A stretch of DNA of 64,000 nt from Lagopus muta. Lineage: Eukaryota; Chordata; Aves; Galliformes; Phasianidae. The notes below the pieces were generated by a model that was not told the DNA's origin, did not search any database, and was given only the letters and a program-made list of their open reading frames with translations. This document shows, piece by piece, positions 48,301 to 61,100 of this stretch. Each line of letters starts with the position of its first letter. Position 1 is the stretch's first letter. The position numbers and the translations under genes were made by a program. The DNA lies in assembly GCF_023343835.1 (NCBI RefSeq), contig NC_064438.1, forward strand, positions 22,030,077 through 22,094,076, in the 5' to 3' direction.

Positions 48301-51300
48301 CCATCTGCTTGCTGGGAAGCAGCAGGTTTCATGGGCTATTTACAGCCTGCAGGGAGGTAAGACTTGCTGAGATCTACCCACCTGAGACAGGTGTTATTTT
48401 TACCTGAAAATGGCAAAACTGTGTCAAGCGGAGTCCCACCAGCAGAACTGGAGGACTTAGTGGTCCCCTTGTCAGGACCAGGGGGTGCAACAAGCCCCAA
48501 TTTTGGGAATAAGCTTAGCAGAAATCCTGATGGAGAATGCTCAGGGAAGATTTCATGCTGTACAACTAGAGCTTTAGGGAGGGCAAGGAACTGGAAAAAG
48601 CTTGGCACAGGATTAGGACTCATCTTGTGGGAGAAAGGGACTCTATTCAGAGGATTTTCAGTTTGAGTAACTGAGTTGCAGAAGTGCCTTGCAGGGAGAC
48701 TTGAGTCAGAGGAGCCTGCCTCTAAAATGCCAAAAATTTCATTAGGTCATGTATTGCAGTAAAGTCAATGTGATTTTCCACTAAATGCTTGTCTATTGCT
48801 ACGAGTGGTTTAGGGAACTGGAAAACCATCATCTTATCTTTCTGCTGGGAGCGATAGGCTCAGATGGGGTAATACTGCACACACTATGCAAGATAGGAAA
48901 GCCTCAGCAGGCTGCAGACTGCTCTCCTGCTATCAGCAAGACCACATTTAGAGGCTGAAATTAGAGCTAAGAGTATGGATTTGATAGAGCCCTCTCCCAA
49001 TGGGAAGTAAGAGTTTGGGTTAGGATTGGGGCTGGGTGTAGGCAGTCCACACGGCCCTATCCCTACAGCTGCAATCAGTGTTGGGTTTCCTCGGAAGAGT
49101 TAGCACTCAGGCCATGAACAAAGATTTTTAATGTCTGGATCTGATTTCCTGCACAACCATGAACTTCCTAGGAGATATAGAGTAAATCCTGCAGCTTCCC
49201 TGCAGCCTCTCTACCACCTGTGAAACAGTGCTTTTGAACCCTAAAGCAATGTGAGGGCAACTATAAAAAGAGGCAAAGCACTGCTGTAAGGAGGGATGTA
49301 ACAATAAACATGGTTGAGGGTTCACTAATTGTAACTGCTTGATTCTGTTGTAGGGAAAAAAAAGCGCATGTCAGGAAACACAAAAATACCTAAGGAAGAT
49401 AATTTTCAGATACACATAATCAAGGACTGGAGAAGGTTGAGATGGAGATTTACAAAGGATGGTGCTACAGAAAAAACAATAGGAACAGGCTGGAATGAAA
49501 CGGCTGTCACTAAAGCAATACCACTGTGCAGCTTTATGCTCCCAAAATGCATAAAACTCATGGTAAGGTCATCTTCAAAATTCTCTGGACTGTAAAGTAA
49601 AGGATGGTCAAGTTGCCTCCTAGAACCCCAGGGTACTCTCTGGGATTGCTACCCCTTTGAGCATCTCTGGGGTTTTAATGCATCCTTCATTCTTATGCAC
49701 AAATATGACAGCTGTTTTCAGGCTTTCTTCCTCTCCTTTGTCCATGTGAAATTATCATTCTCCCTGAAGACTTGCATGAGGAAGAAAATGGCAAATTTAG
49801 GCTTCTTTCATTCTTTTTAGCCTGTACATAAAAATAGCTTCCATCGCTCCTGTCGCACGTTAAGTGCTTCTCCTTAATGTGCATCTTCAAAGGTGTGTTG
49901 GTCCTTTTGGAAGGGAGTCAGGGGCACCTTAAATGGGAAAAGCAGCATAGCAATGACCTTCAGATAGAGTAGATTTATTTGCATGAGCACATCATCACAA
50001 AAATGTCATGTAAGATATAAATGCATAAGCATACCACCAGTGGGAAAGATTACTTTCTCCACGGTTCTTAAAGCAACTTGAAACACCTCCTGCCTCGAGG
50101 AAAACATTTCAAAGCAGGAGGGCAGATCCTGCCCTCTCTCACAAACCACTCTGCAGTGCCTATGTTGTTCTGATGAAACATCAGATGCCTGCAGTGCAAG
50201 TGAGTCCAGTCAGGTCCAGCTGCTGGGCATAGATTGCTCTTATGTGGGCTCACAGGTGGATCTCCAATGCAGCAATTTATGCCTGCTGTTTATCCTGGGT
50301 TAATTTTGAATGAAACTTCTCTAGATAAAAAAACAGAAAGGCTTTGCATTGGGGCCTCTTTACTTCTGTTGTTTAATACCAAACCAGGAAACACACTGGA
50401 GTGAGCAGAGCTCAATCCTGTTTTACTTTTGTCTTAAGAGACAAACCTATTAAAGCTATGGCTAGGAAAAAAAATAACAAAAAAACAACCAAAAAATACA
50501 ATAAGGTTTCCCAGTATTCAAGCCTGCTTCTCTCTCTCCTACCACCTGGAGAGCATTTAACTTTTCCCTGGTCATGGATATCCTAGTCCAGGGCATTTCT
50601 TCTTGTCAATTCACATATTTTGCATTTAACTTAAAGCTGAGTATGCTCAACGTGCTACTGGGCACGTTCCTGGATCTCTCTGGTATGAATCCTCTCCTCC
50701 TTTACTGGGCACGAGCCCAGAGCAGAATTGTGAGTTTCATACAGTCTAAGACCCAACAGGGGAATCATCAAGGAAGAGAACACGAGTACCTGCAGACTGT
50801 TAGTGCTCATTGCTTTAAAATACCATGTTTCAGGAAGGAAGGGAGTTTGGTTGTTTTGTCTTTCCTCATCTAAATATCAGACATGTTTAAAAGTTAATTC
50901 CAATGTTTTTATCCAACGTCCTTCACAGAAGGCCACCACCAGCTCATTTGAAGAGCACCTTCTACTCCTCCTTCCTCTGCACTGTCCTCACCAGGTCATC
51001 AGGACATCCACTGTAGGGACAAAGGGTTTCTTTGTTTCAACTCTCAGTGACACCAGAAAGAGGGTGATGATGAAAACACTGAATGAGGAAGGGTAGATGT
51101 CCCCAAAATATCCTAAATAATTCTGTACGAACATATAAGAATAGATGGCGACTGCCAAAAGTTAGTGGAGGAAATGAATATTTGTCCTCCAGGTAGGCCC
51201 TGCCTGGACAAGAATGGCAGACTGGGTGCCTATGATGTGCTAGCCTTATGCATAAGCTGGCAGCTGAAACCCATCTGCTTGACACCCACTTCCCAACGCT

Positions 51301-51790
51301 TCAGCATTCACCTTTTTCCTCTGATATATCCCAGAGACCTTTTTCTGTTCTCCTGGCACCTCCTGGCATATAGTTAAGAGCTGAAGTTCACCTCCCTAGC
51401 AGAATAATTTGGAGAAGATGGTTTCATAAATCCACTGCATGGGCAAATGAGACCAGTGGAAGCTGAAAGCACCACGCTGCCTGTCTGCACTGTGCACTGT
51501 GCTGTGCTGCTGCAGCAGGAAATTATAGACCCTGTCACTTACTCAAATTTTTAAAACAATTATTTTCTTTTTTTTTTCCCGTATGGATGGTATTTGCGTG
51601 TGAAATGATACTTATTAGGAAATAATTGCAAGATAAGGCCATCATTGTGCTTCCAGGCAAGGCTGATTTCCATCTGTATCAGGAAGAATGCCTTCCATCT
51701 CCCGGAAACACTGCTGACAAAGCTGCGCATTTGCTGCTGGTCACTGAGTCAGGGAAGGGCCTGAGCCAGCAGGACCCTTCACTTGGCCTT

Positions 51791-51870
51791 AGAATCATAG
51801 AATGGCTTGGGTTGAAAGGGACCCCAAAGATCGTCTGGTTCCAACCAGCCCCGGGGTCTGCATCCTATCA
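51791..51870 (-). mobile_element. CR1 LINE fragment, 3' end, relatively well preserved
   Basis: Begins AGAATCATAGAATGGCTTGG, then GTTGAAAGGGACCCCAAAG and TCGTCTGGTTCCAACC, a close match to the avian CR1 3' end in reverse complement, with the terminal repeat still legible. It seems the least diverged CR1 piece here. The 5' part is missing. Confidence 0.9.
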
Positions 51871-53902
51871 GCACACACTTGGAAATGATGGAGAAACAGA
51901 GTGAATATAGTGTCCTATTCAACAGCACTTTGAGCAGCATTACAGGCAGCGTACAGGCCTCAGGGTAAAGACATGGAGGGGTTGTAGATTCCCCTGCTCT
52001 CCTCCTGCAAAAGTGCTTTGCATCTTTTCAGCAAGGTGCATTAGGTGTAAAATGTTTTACCTCTCCTGTGGGCGGTAATGAGAGAAGCAAACTGATATGG
52101 AATTTGGCCCAGAGAATTCATTCAGTAATAAATAATGGATCACTTTTCATTTGAAGTAGACACATTACCATGACAATGCAGCAGCAGAGATGGGTGCAGA
52201 AAGAACTTGCCAATGCAGAAATGTTCTGTCTCTCTAAAGCAGAGCATGTTGGAGTGTGGATGTGCAATGAACATGCAGCCACCTAAGAGCCTTGGTTACT
52301 CAACGCCATCAGCATTAACAGTACTCCCTCTAGGTACCATCCTTCTTCTCCTTGCCACCTCCTACAGTTGAGCCCCACCTGGCATGGGGAGCTCCTGATG
52401 CCTAGCAAGGAGTGCTTATGGGCAGCAGCTAGGAGACAAATGGAATGAGGTCAGAGGGAACTGAGGTGCCCTGTAAGAAGCTGATCAGAGCCTGGAGCTT
52501 AGGCAAGCTAATGTGCACTGTTGAGGATGAAGAACCATGTGTGACTTTTGCACATATCTGAGATTTTTCTGTTGATGGGACCTTGCCAATAAACTAAGGA
52601 AAAGTAAAATAGATAGAACATCTCTGAGAGAAAAGCTGATCACAAGTTGGCACAAAGCTACTTCTGTTGGCAGTGCATAATTGATGTGAAATATATTACA
52701 AGCCAAAAAAAAATAAATAAATAAAAAAAAAATCAGCTTCTTCAGGGCACTACACTAATGGGGGTTGAACACTTTCTATTTCTGGCTGAATTATTCAGAG
52801 TGTGAAGCGTGACAGATTGAATTGCTGCCCAGCATTTTACTAGGTTTATTTACTTAAAGGCAAAAAGCACAGGAAGTCAAGATGATGATGATGATATCCA
52901 AAGTCTTCCTCCCCTTCCACTGTCACCCTCACCTGACAGTGCAGCAGCACACTGTTCATTTTATTAGGGATTCTGCACAACATAGGCAGCAATCAGAAAC
53001 AGGGGCTCTCATACATCAGGTTGTGTCCCTGCAGCATCCCTGCCAGCTGCCCTGCTGCTATCCCCAAGGCTGGAGCTTCCCACAGAGATGATATCATGGG
53101 AAGCAGCTCCTACCCTGCAGGGGGGTGATGCAGGAGAGTGCAGCCAGGATGCTGATGCTCTGCCTCATTCATTGAAGCCATGCAGTCACTTTGGGGGGAT
53201 CACTCACCTTAAGTGGGAAGGGACCTCAGACATGGCCACCTTTTCTACTCTTTCTCATCTCTGGCAGTGAATTCAAAGTGAATCCCTGCCGATGGGAAAA
53301 TGCACAGCTCTGTTCTCAGCCAGAAAGTCCCCAGGAGCTTTGTATGCATCCTCACAGCTGCACTCAGTGGAAAAAATTACATCCGTACGCAAACCCAGCG
53401 CTCCTTTATTAAAAATATATTTATTACATTGTAATTTAAAAGAGTTCTCAAGCAGCATTATTATTCACCTGTAATGTTGCTGTTTGCTCCCCGTTGCCTG
53501 TAGTGCTCTTTCAGAAGTCTGAAAAGAACTTTTGTCTCCCCATCAATCTTCTCCTCTGGCTTTGCTGAACACTCATGGTTAGTAGCGGTGCTGTTCACGA
53601 CCATGTTAATTTTGAGGAATCTGGCACTGTGACAGGAACGGCACTTGTACAAGCCCTCAGGAGACGCTTTTGCGGAGCTTTGTTCCAGGCTGTCCCTAGG
53701 TGAGGTTCCCAGCCTGACACAGCCTCACGCATTGCCAGCAGGAAGGTCCATGGCAGGCTGCCTGGCCACATTGCAGTCCGCAGCTGAATTGCACAGGATG
53801 TGACACGTGGGAGTGAGCTCCTCACATCACATCTGTCCCCAGCAGAGATGGGCACAAAGCAGGGCCTGTGCATCCTCACGGCCCCAAGGAGAGGGAAGGA
53901 CT
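51871..53902. other. Intergenic, nothing recognised
   Basis: Unique sequence apart from an A/T-rich run (52,705-52,732) and a short (GAT)5 repeat (52,881-52,895). No exon or RNA gene recognised. Confidence 0.55.
52705..52732. repeat. A-rich run with AAAT units
   Basis: About 28 nt of A broken by T at AAAT spacing. Low complexity, no adjoining element body seen. Confidence 0.8.
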
Positions 53903-53945
53903 AATTTAGGTTGGATAGCACCTCTGGAGATCACCCAGATCTTAG
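53903..53945 (-). mobile_element. CR1 LINE scrap, 3' end
   Basis: AATTTAGGTTGGATAGCACC followed by TCTGGAGATCACCCAG matches the avian CR1 tail region in reverse complement. Only about 43 bp can be recognised. Confidence 0.7.
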
Positions 53946-54119
53946 GTACAGTTTTTGACCTTTGTCAGCCTCGCATCTCTGAAGAGCACAATCTGTTTAG
54001 GAACAGAAAGTAATCCTCGACTTTTTTTTCTCTGCTTTAAACTTCCATGTATTTCTAAACTGAGTCTACTCTCCAGCTAGAAGTATAAGAATCCATAAAG
54101 GTAGTCTAGCAGACATATG

Positions 54120-54236
54120 TATCAATGTATTCTTCCCAAATTGATGGAACAGTGTTTAAAGAGGTATTTAGGCAAGGGGTTGGAACTGGATTAATTTAAT
54201 GTTCTTTCCAACCCAAGCCATTCTATGATTCTCTGA
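54120..54236 (+). mobile_element. CR1 LINE fragment, 3' end
   Basis: AAGGGGTTGGAACTGGATTA leads to TTCTTTCCAACCCAAGCC and the terminal ATTCTATGATTCTCTGA, the avian CR1 3' end in forward orientation. The recognisable part is about 54,176-54,236; the upstream limit is uncertain. Confidence 0.85.
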
Positions 54237-55124
54237 CTCTGGAGCATCCTAGTGTCTTCTGTTAATGAAGAGAGAAATGCCACCACTTCTGAATGTGCAG
54301 TTATAGCAATACAGTCTTGTGCGTGAGATCTGGAGAGGCAAATTTGGAACAATTTTTAAAAGATATTTGGTTTTGCCTTAAAATTACATTTCTATACACT
54401 CTAGTCTACCCATATAGTGTGTGATGTGTCTTGAGGCTTTTTTACATGCTGGCACAGGTAGGCTTTGGGATGCTTTCCAAGCCTAAGAAATGGCCGAGAG
54501 GGTATGTTGAAGTAGCCAGTGATATTTCTCCAGGCAGGATCTGCAGTGGATTTTCCTGTGCTATTTGTGAGTCTGGATGATTGCCCTCCTCCCAGAACAG
54601 CTGCAATTTCATACGGTGGGAAATATTCCTTAATAATTTAAGTCAGTAAATACTGCTTTTATAATAATTGAGAGCTATGGCATAGATATCTACCTGAAAA
54701 TTATGTTCACCGTGGGTCCACCATTATATAGGCCAATTCCTCATTAAAAGAAGGAACTAAAGAAAAGCAAGCATCAGTGGTTGGTGATTGTAAGCATTCA
54801 GATCATAGTGTAAGAAAGCAATGTTTGTAATTAAGGTGCCAGCCCACACAGCTGGGGAAAAACTGCTGCCACTGCAGACAAATAGCATTAGTAAAATCTC
54901 ATTTCACACAACAGAGAGAAAACTGCTAGTGACGGAGAGGAAAATACAGTTGAAGCTCATTTTGTCGTTTTCAAGCTATCAGTAACACAGGTTCTGGTCC
55001 TCACTGGGTCAGTGTAACTTTCATGAAGGGAGGAGTGCAAAGCTTGTAGTAAATTTAATGGCAGTAAGTGAAAGGCAGCTGTACCACAGCCTCTGCTTCC
55101 TCCAGTCTCCATCCCAAAGAAAAG
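54237..55124. other. Intergenic, nothing recognised
   Basis: Unique AT-rich sequence after the CR1 tail. No open frame or element of note. Confidence 0.55.
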
Positions 55125-55165
55125 TATAAGATTGTAATCAATCTTATAATCATCTCATGAGATGA
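55125..55165. repeat. Two adjacent perfect palindromes
   Basis: TATAAGATTG-TAAT-CAATCTTATA (55,125-55,148; 10-bp arms, 4-nt loop) is followed after one base by the uninterrupted 16-bp palindrome TCATCTCATGAGATGA (55,150-55,165). Both are exact. No transposon terminal structure or target duplication was recognised around them. Confidence 0.9.
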
Positions 55166-58100
55166 CGGTTTGCTGAGCAGTTTGTTAGTCAGCAGTCCTG
55201 AAAATAGCTGTAACAAGACCTTGGTTAGGACAATGGTGGAAATTAGAACTGGTGGTGGGAACAGTCACCAGACAGGGAAAATCTGAATTCTTTCAAACCC
55301 AGAAAGGCCCAGAGTCTGTTGACATCTTAAAAATGCTTCCATCTGCACTTGAATGCTGGAAGAGATTTTGCAACAGGCTCTGAGGACATGAAGGAGAGAA
55401 ATCAGAGGCACTGGATCTCAAATACATGTTTGCTGATTGCAAACTGAAATTGTTGGCCAAGACAGTCTGGTCAGCCTACTTTAACAGGTAGTCAGGCTGA
55501 ATTGCCATTTGTCTTCTGGCTTTAAAATCTTGCAGTCTATAAATATGGAAGCAAAAACGGTGTATGAATTATTTCAAAAACACATCATAAAATTAATTAT
55601 CCTTGAAGCAGAGCAATACTCTGCATATCTTATCTGCCACAGTCTAATTAGATTACTTGCATAAGAAACTGAGCAGTAAAATGGCACAGGCAAGCAGGGC
55701 CTAGCATTTTGCAGAACTGCATTCAGAAGGATGCTAGAGCTAGAGCCAAGCACCCAATTATAATGCTGGTATAACTTTTGCTGAGCTTAAGAACAGCTCT
55801 GGTTCCAAGAAAATCAGGCACATTGGGGTTTGTTTGCACTAAGGTAAGAGACTGCGTTGAGCTCCCTGCTCCATTTTCTGTAATAAGTGCCAGCTGGCTT
55901 CAGTCAGATTTCTCTTTCTTGGGATTACTTGTCTTCTCTGATTCCTTCACACCCTTAGAGAAATCACCTTGGGGAGGTATTTTCTGATTTGTCCCCCAAA
56001 GCGGCTTCTTATGCAGTAATTCTCCCTTCACCGCTTGTACCCCTCTGGTCAGCATGCTCTCCCTCCTCCTTCCTTACACTCTGTGAACTTGTTATGGCAT
56101 ATTCCTCCCTCTTCTGTCCTCAAAGTCAATTATTCCAACTCAAAGTATTATGCTGATTTCCTTCCTCTTTCTTTCAGCTTGCCCACTGCTCTCTCATGTG
56201 TTGTTATAAGTTGCTGTGAGGTTTATCCTCTTTTTAAAACCAAGAAATAATTTTCCTGATGAAAAATGTTTGATTTAAGAGACTTCCAAAATCTAGACCC
56301 AGACACAACATATCCTGGGCAAGTTTCAAGATTGGATATTAAATCTTAATCTAAATCTTAACCTCTCTAAGATTAGATGAGAAATTTCTATATTTGCAGA
56401 AAAGAACAGTTTCTTGACCAGTAACTGCCTTTTTAATGGCTTTTAATAACCACAGGAGCAGCTTTTCCCAAATGTATAGCCCCGCATACTTGGTACTGGA
56501 GAAACCTTCCATTTGCAACAAAACAGATCTTTTTTCTTTCTTCTTCTGCCAGCGTTTGTACTCAAAAGCTCTCACACACCATGGCGATAGGGAGAGGAAA
56601 ATAACACTAAGAAAACACTGCTCCTTAGTGGTAACATGGGGGAAAAGTGCAGGGAGTCCTTCCTTTCTAACTTCTGTAAATGCAATACATCTAATTATTT
56701 TGTTCACAATAAATACAGCACTTGCTGAGCACTGAGCCTATCTACAGGCTGCAGTGATTGTCCAGCCCTGAGCCCTGCTGAGCTCCCCAGCTGAAGCACA
56801 GCCAATGTTGTGCTGCTCCAGGTCAATGGACTCCTGCCTGGCCACACCTCCAGCATGGGTGGCAGTCGGCTCATTCCCATAAGGACCCCAAAAACCGTGC
56901 ATGGGTGAACCAGGAGCAGCCAGTGCTGGTATTTTCTGAAACAGAGGAGGATGGTTGCCTGGGTAGTTTGGTGCCACCATTCTCCAGGGGCACATCCCAC
57001 ACTATTCCAAAGCCACAAGAACAGGGCACACTGCCTGCTCATGGCTCATGATCTGCTCTGCATAGATGAAGTACGCCTTCAGTGCTTCTGAAATCTTCTG
57101 GGGCCAAACCAGACAGTGTCAAGGATCTCCACCATGCAAGATGTAAAAAGCAACCCTGAGCCACTCCAGAAAATTGCCCCTGAGAGGACACAGAAGAACT
57201 GTGCCATAAAACATGGTTAACTTCTTTCTTTTCAAGGAGGCACTGGCTAACATTTGTCATTGGGAAGGCAGCCTCTCAAAGCCCAGCTGGGTGGTTTCCC
57301 TTTTCTGCAGATTTCTTTAGCACATGGGTATTTTTTAACCACTATCATCAGTGTTGAGCAAATGACAGATCTGCTGGAGTACTTTGCAGACAGCTTTGAT
57401 TCACTTGGGTCCTAGCTCTGTTTCCCTGAATCATACTTGCTGGGGACAGAAAACACAATTTCCTCCATCTGTCAGGCACAGAAGGGCCTCTTTTCAACTC
57501 AAGGATATATTTTTCCAACATTTGATTCCCCTGTTTTATAAGCCCTAAGTGAGGAGGCTGTCCCTGTTCTGCTATGCTGTGCTACCAACACTTTTGCCAC
57601 GTTTGGTTTGGACCAACTCTAAAATTTCTTGGGAGAAATTCCTCAGTCACATGTATCCCTTCAGCCAGTGCTGCCCTCACCAGCTGCAGTGCTAGCACCT
57701 CTAAGTGGTATCTCATCAGTTCTTTTGCACCAAGTAAAACTTCAAGGCATAAAAAGGCCAGAAGAGTAGTATCCTTCACCTCTTCCTGAAAAATTTTCTT
57801 CTGTATCCCATATCTATTCCAAGGAAGATGAGGATTAACAGCCTTATCCTGTAGGTGAGAAAGCTGATGTGTAAGGACAGACAGCAGAATAATTTTTGTG
57901 AAACCACATAGCTGTGCCCAAAAGCAGACCGAGACCTTGGAGTTCTTTGGCTGTGCTCAGTCCCTCCAGTCCCTCCCCAGTCCTCATGGACCTGCTCATC
58001 CCTTGTGCTAGGCCACAATACTCTTCTGTTAACTTGGTCTGTGATAAATGGTGCTGATCTCTGGTGCTACCTTTGCCCATGTTACACACAAATTTGTCCC

Positions 58101-61100
58101 AGTACCAAGACTGCTGTTTGCACAGGCCATTCATTAGGGATAAGTAGAGCAGGGAGCAATGAATGCGACTAATTGCATATAATTATAGATCCCAATTCTC
58201 TTCTTATGCTATATGAGTTTGTCTGTTTATAGGGCAATTACGCAGTAAATAGGATGCAATTAGAGTGATCTATGCTGAAGGGCTGCACTTGTGTCTCTGA
58301 GTGCAGAACTGGATGGTCTCCAAATGGGAATGCCATTGCCCTTCACTGGATTTCCTCCAGCATCAAAATCTTGTTATGTTCTTCAGCTTCAGCCTGGACC
58401 TTTCAGGGTGATTTTCCCAACTTTTTGTTGTTTCACCACCCCTGCACCAAACAGGTGTATCAGTAAAGCACTGTCTCCACTAACTTTTCTCATCTCTTAG
58501 TTTTACTTTTCCTGATGCTCCTTTTCTTTAGGTTTAGCATACATTCTGCTTGGAAACATGTCATGGCTTGAGGTCAGGGTCCTGCTAACACAGGATTTTG
58601 ATGTAAGCCTACCTAGATGTTGAGTGACTTCCTGATGCCAGGTGTTCACACTCTTCCCTGTGCAAAATGAGTTAGCAGGTGTTGGTATAGACAGAAAAAT
58701 CCATTGCATGTAACTGCAACTACAATGGGACTCTGAGAAGATTAGAAGATGCTTTGCTTTCCTGTTCCTGCTTGCTAGAATGGAAGAGGTCATCTATTTT
58801 TAAAGTACTTGGCAGAGGGTATGTAAACTGGTTGGAGCTCCTGAACTTTGCTATGAATGCCAGGTAATAAGCTTAGAGTTGGCAGAGAGTACTGTGCTGT
58901 GTTTTGTCTCTGCTCAGTGGAAAATAAACCTTCAGTTCCCTTGGTTGTCAATCCAGAACTTTTTACCAGAACTAATATCTGAAGTAGTACAGCTGATGGT
59001 AGAACAACAAAGTCTCTGCTAATAATAGCTGTACAAACATCGCTTCAGGCTTTCTACATCATTTACCTATGTGTTTCTCACATCCGATCTACAGAGGTTA
59101 CTCAGACAGGCACAATGTTTAATACAACCTTATCTTTGTCTACGCAAGAATGGAAAACCTGAATTCAGGCTGGACCTTGCACGCATCAGAAAAATTGATC
59201 AAGCAAAGCCAATGAAGACACCGTGGCTGTGGCTGAGGTTGGAGCAGTCTGATGCGTTTTTGTTTTCTACCTTGAGGTTTTAATGTACTCCATTTTAGTT
59301 TCTACTGCAGTAGAAAAACTGTTGACGAATGAATGACATTGAGATTTGAAAAACCACCCAGGAGAGAAAATTTTTAGAGATCAGATTTCAGTATTTCTCT
59401 GCCACAGGCCACTTGTTCCACAGAGAGGTTTCAGAAGTGCTCAGTGCAGTCATTTGGGGCCTGCTTGGTACAGACAGTTATTTCATAGCCCACAGGAGGT
59501 GAATCTGGAGGAGGAGTCCCCTGCTCACAAGAACCCAAAGGAGCCCAGGAGGTTGCTCAAAGGAAAAATCAGAAGCTAAAAGGCCTTTGGGCAGGCCTAT
59601 CCCTCTTCTCCTGGCTACTTTCCAGTGAAAGCGGAATTCACACCAACACAGGCCAGAGCATAGGGGAGATGGAGGATTTGCTGCTTCTCAGGTGCATTCA
59701 CACTCATCAGATTAAATGAGTTTTTATTTTCAGGCTCAGCTTCCTATCCTTAAATGTTGGACAAAGAAATCCATACAGTCTTGAACTTCTCACCATGCAC
59801 AAAAGTTTTGTTTTCAAGCAGCTCTCATGTCTTCTCACTAGAATTGGCAATAGGGCTGTGCCACGCACATCTCTCCATGTTGAACTTGAGAAGACTTCCA
59901 TCTTTGCATCTCTTCCCTCTGGAACTTGGTAAGAAGAGAAGCTCCACGGTTGCTTGCCCTGGTAATGCTGTTAGACTGGTCTGCTTTTGCTCTGGTGATA
60001 AAATAAAATGAAAATGTTTAGTGGGTCACCCACGGTCACAGGAAAGTTCAGGACTGAGAAAAGAGTTTTTCTGCGGGAAGTGTGAGTGATCTTCATGTCC
60101 ACTGGAAAAAATACCTGAAAGATGGAGCCCTGTCCGAGCCCAGTTAAAATTCAGAGATCAGTATCTAATTTAGGTCACAACTGGGGACATCAGCTACTTC
60201 ACCCCTGGAAAAGGGCTGTAATGATGCATAACACCCAGCAGACAAAAATTCAGCATTTTATCATGTATGTGTAGGAGCTCGAGCTGGACATGACTAGCAC
60301 CCATGTACTTTAATTGGCTCAAGCAATTTCACTCAGCTTCTGCGAATGAAAAATAGAGTTTTTCATTCAGTAGGCTGCAGCTCTGTGCATAGATAATTGC
60401 TTAACAATAATGTGCCCTGTTTAGGGATGCTTCTCTGCCTCCCCAGTGATTGCTTTCTGATGGAGTAGTAAAAGCCTGGCTTAGATAGGCAGCCGGGAAA
60501 AATTACCCTGATGTATTAGGAGAATCACAGCAGCCTGAGGTACCCTGTAGCCCTGTCACAGAGCCCTCGGGGAGGAAGACTTGATTTGCTTACTGTGGGA
60601 GAACAAACAGAACAAAAGGATGTGAAATTAAGAGGGCACTAGGGCATCAGAATGGTACTTGTAAAAGAGCTCGTCAAACTATCCAGAGATTAGTGTTAAA
60701 AACAAACCTTTAACTGTAAGTCACACAAAACTGCATAGCCTCTGCATTAAACACCCCAAATCTCTTTGACTTCAGAGAGATCAGAATGTTACTCTTCATA
60801 TGTCAGGACTGATTTTTTTGGAATTGCTTCATAACAACTCCTGAAATGAAAGTATTACCCAATCAGAGGCTTTACAGTAGCTGTACATACTTGTACAGAA
60901 TCCTTTGCAGGTTTGTTCCTACCGCATTCACAGCCACAATATGGGCTGCTCCTTACAAACCTGTCATTTCTAAGTTGAGGAGATCAAAAGGCATTAGTGA
61001 TGGATCTGGATGCATTGTAAACCTGATATTTGAACATTTGAAAACCCAGCCCACTTTGAAACTCTATGAGCTCTGAACAACCTGTGCTGTAGTGACCTCG

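Larger units (their letters stand above)
38001..51790. other. Intergenic, mostly unique sequence
   Basis: No gene recognised in nearly 14 kb. Contents noted: a pyrimidine tract (40,525-40,562), an (AAAC)n run (42,505-42,530), a 17-bp direct repeat (45,295 and 45,370) and a GCACTGTG-type minisatellite scrap (51,486-51,519). Open frames of up to 149 codons (43,169-42,720 minus) lack family resemblance. Confidence 0.5.

Noticed and set aside
53195-53240. CR1-like words (GTGGGAAGGGACCTCAGAC)
   Set aside because: Too short and the surrounding sequence does not continue as CR1.
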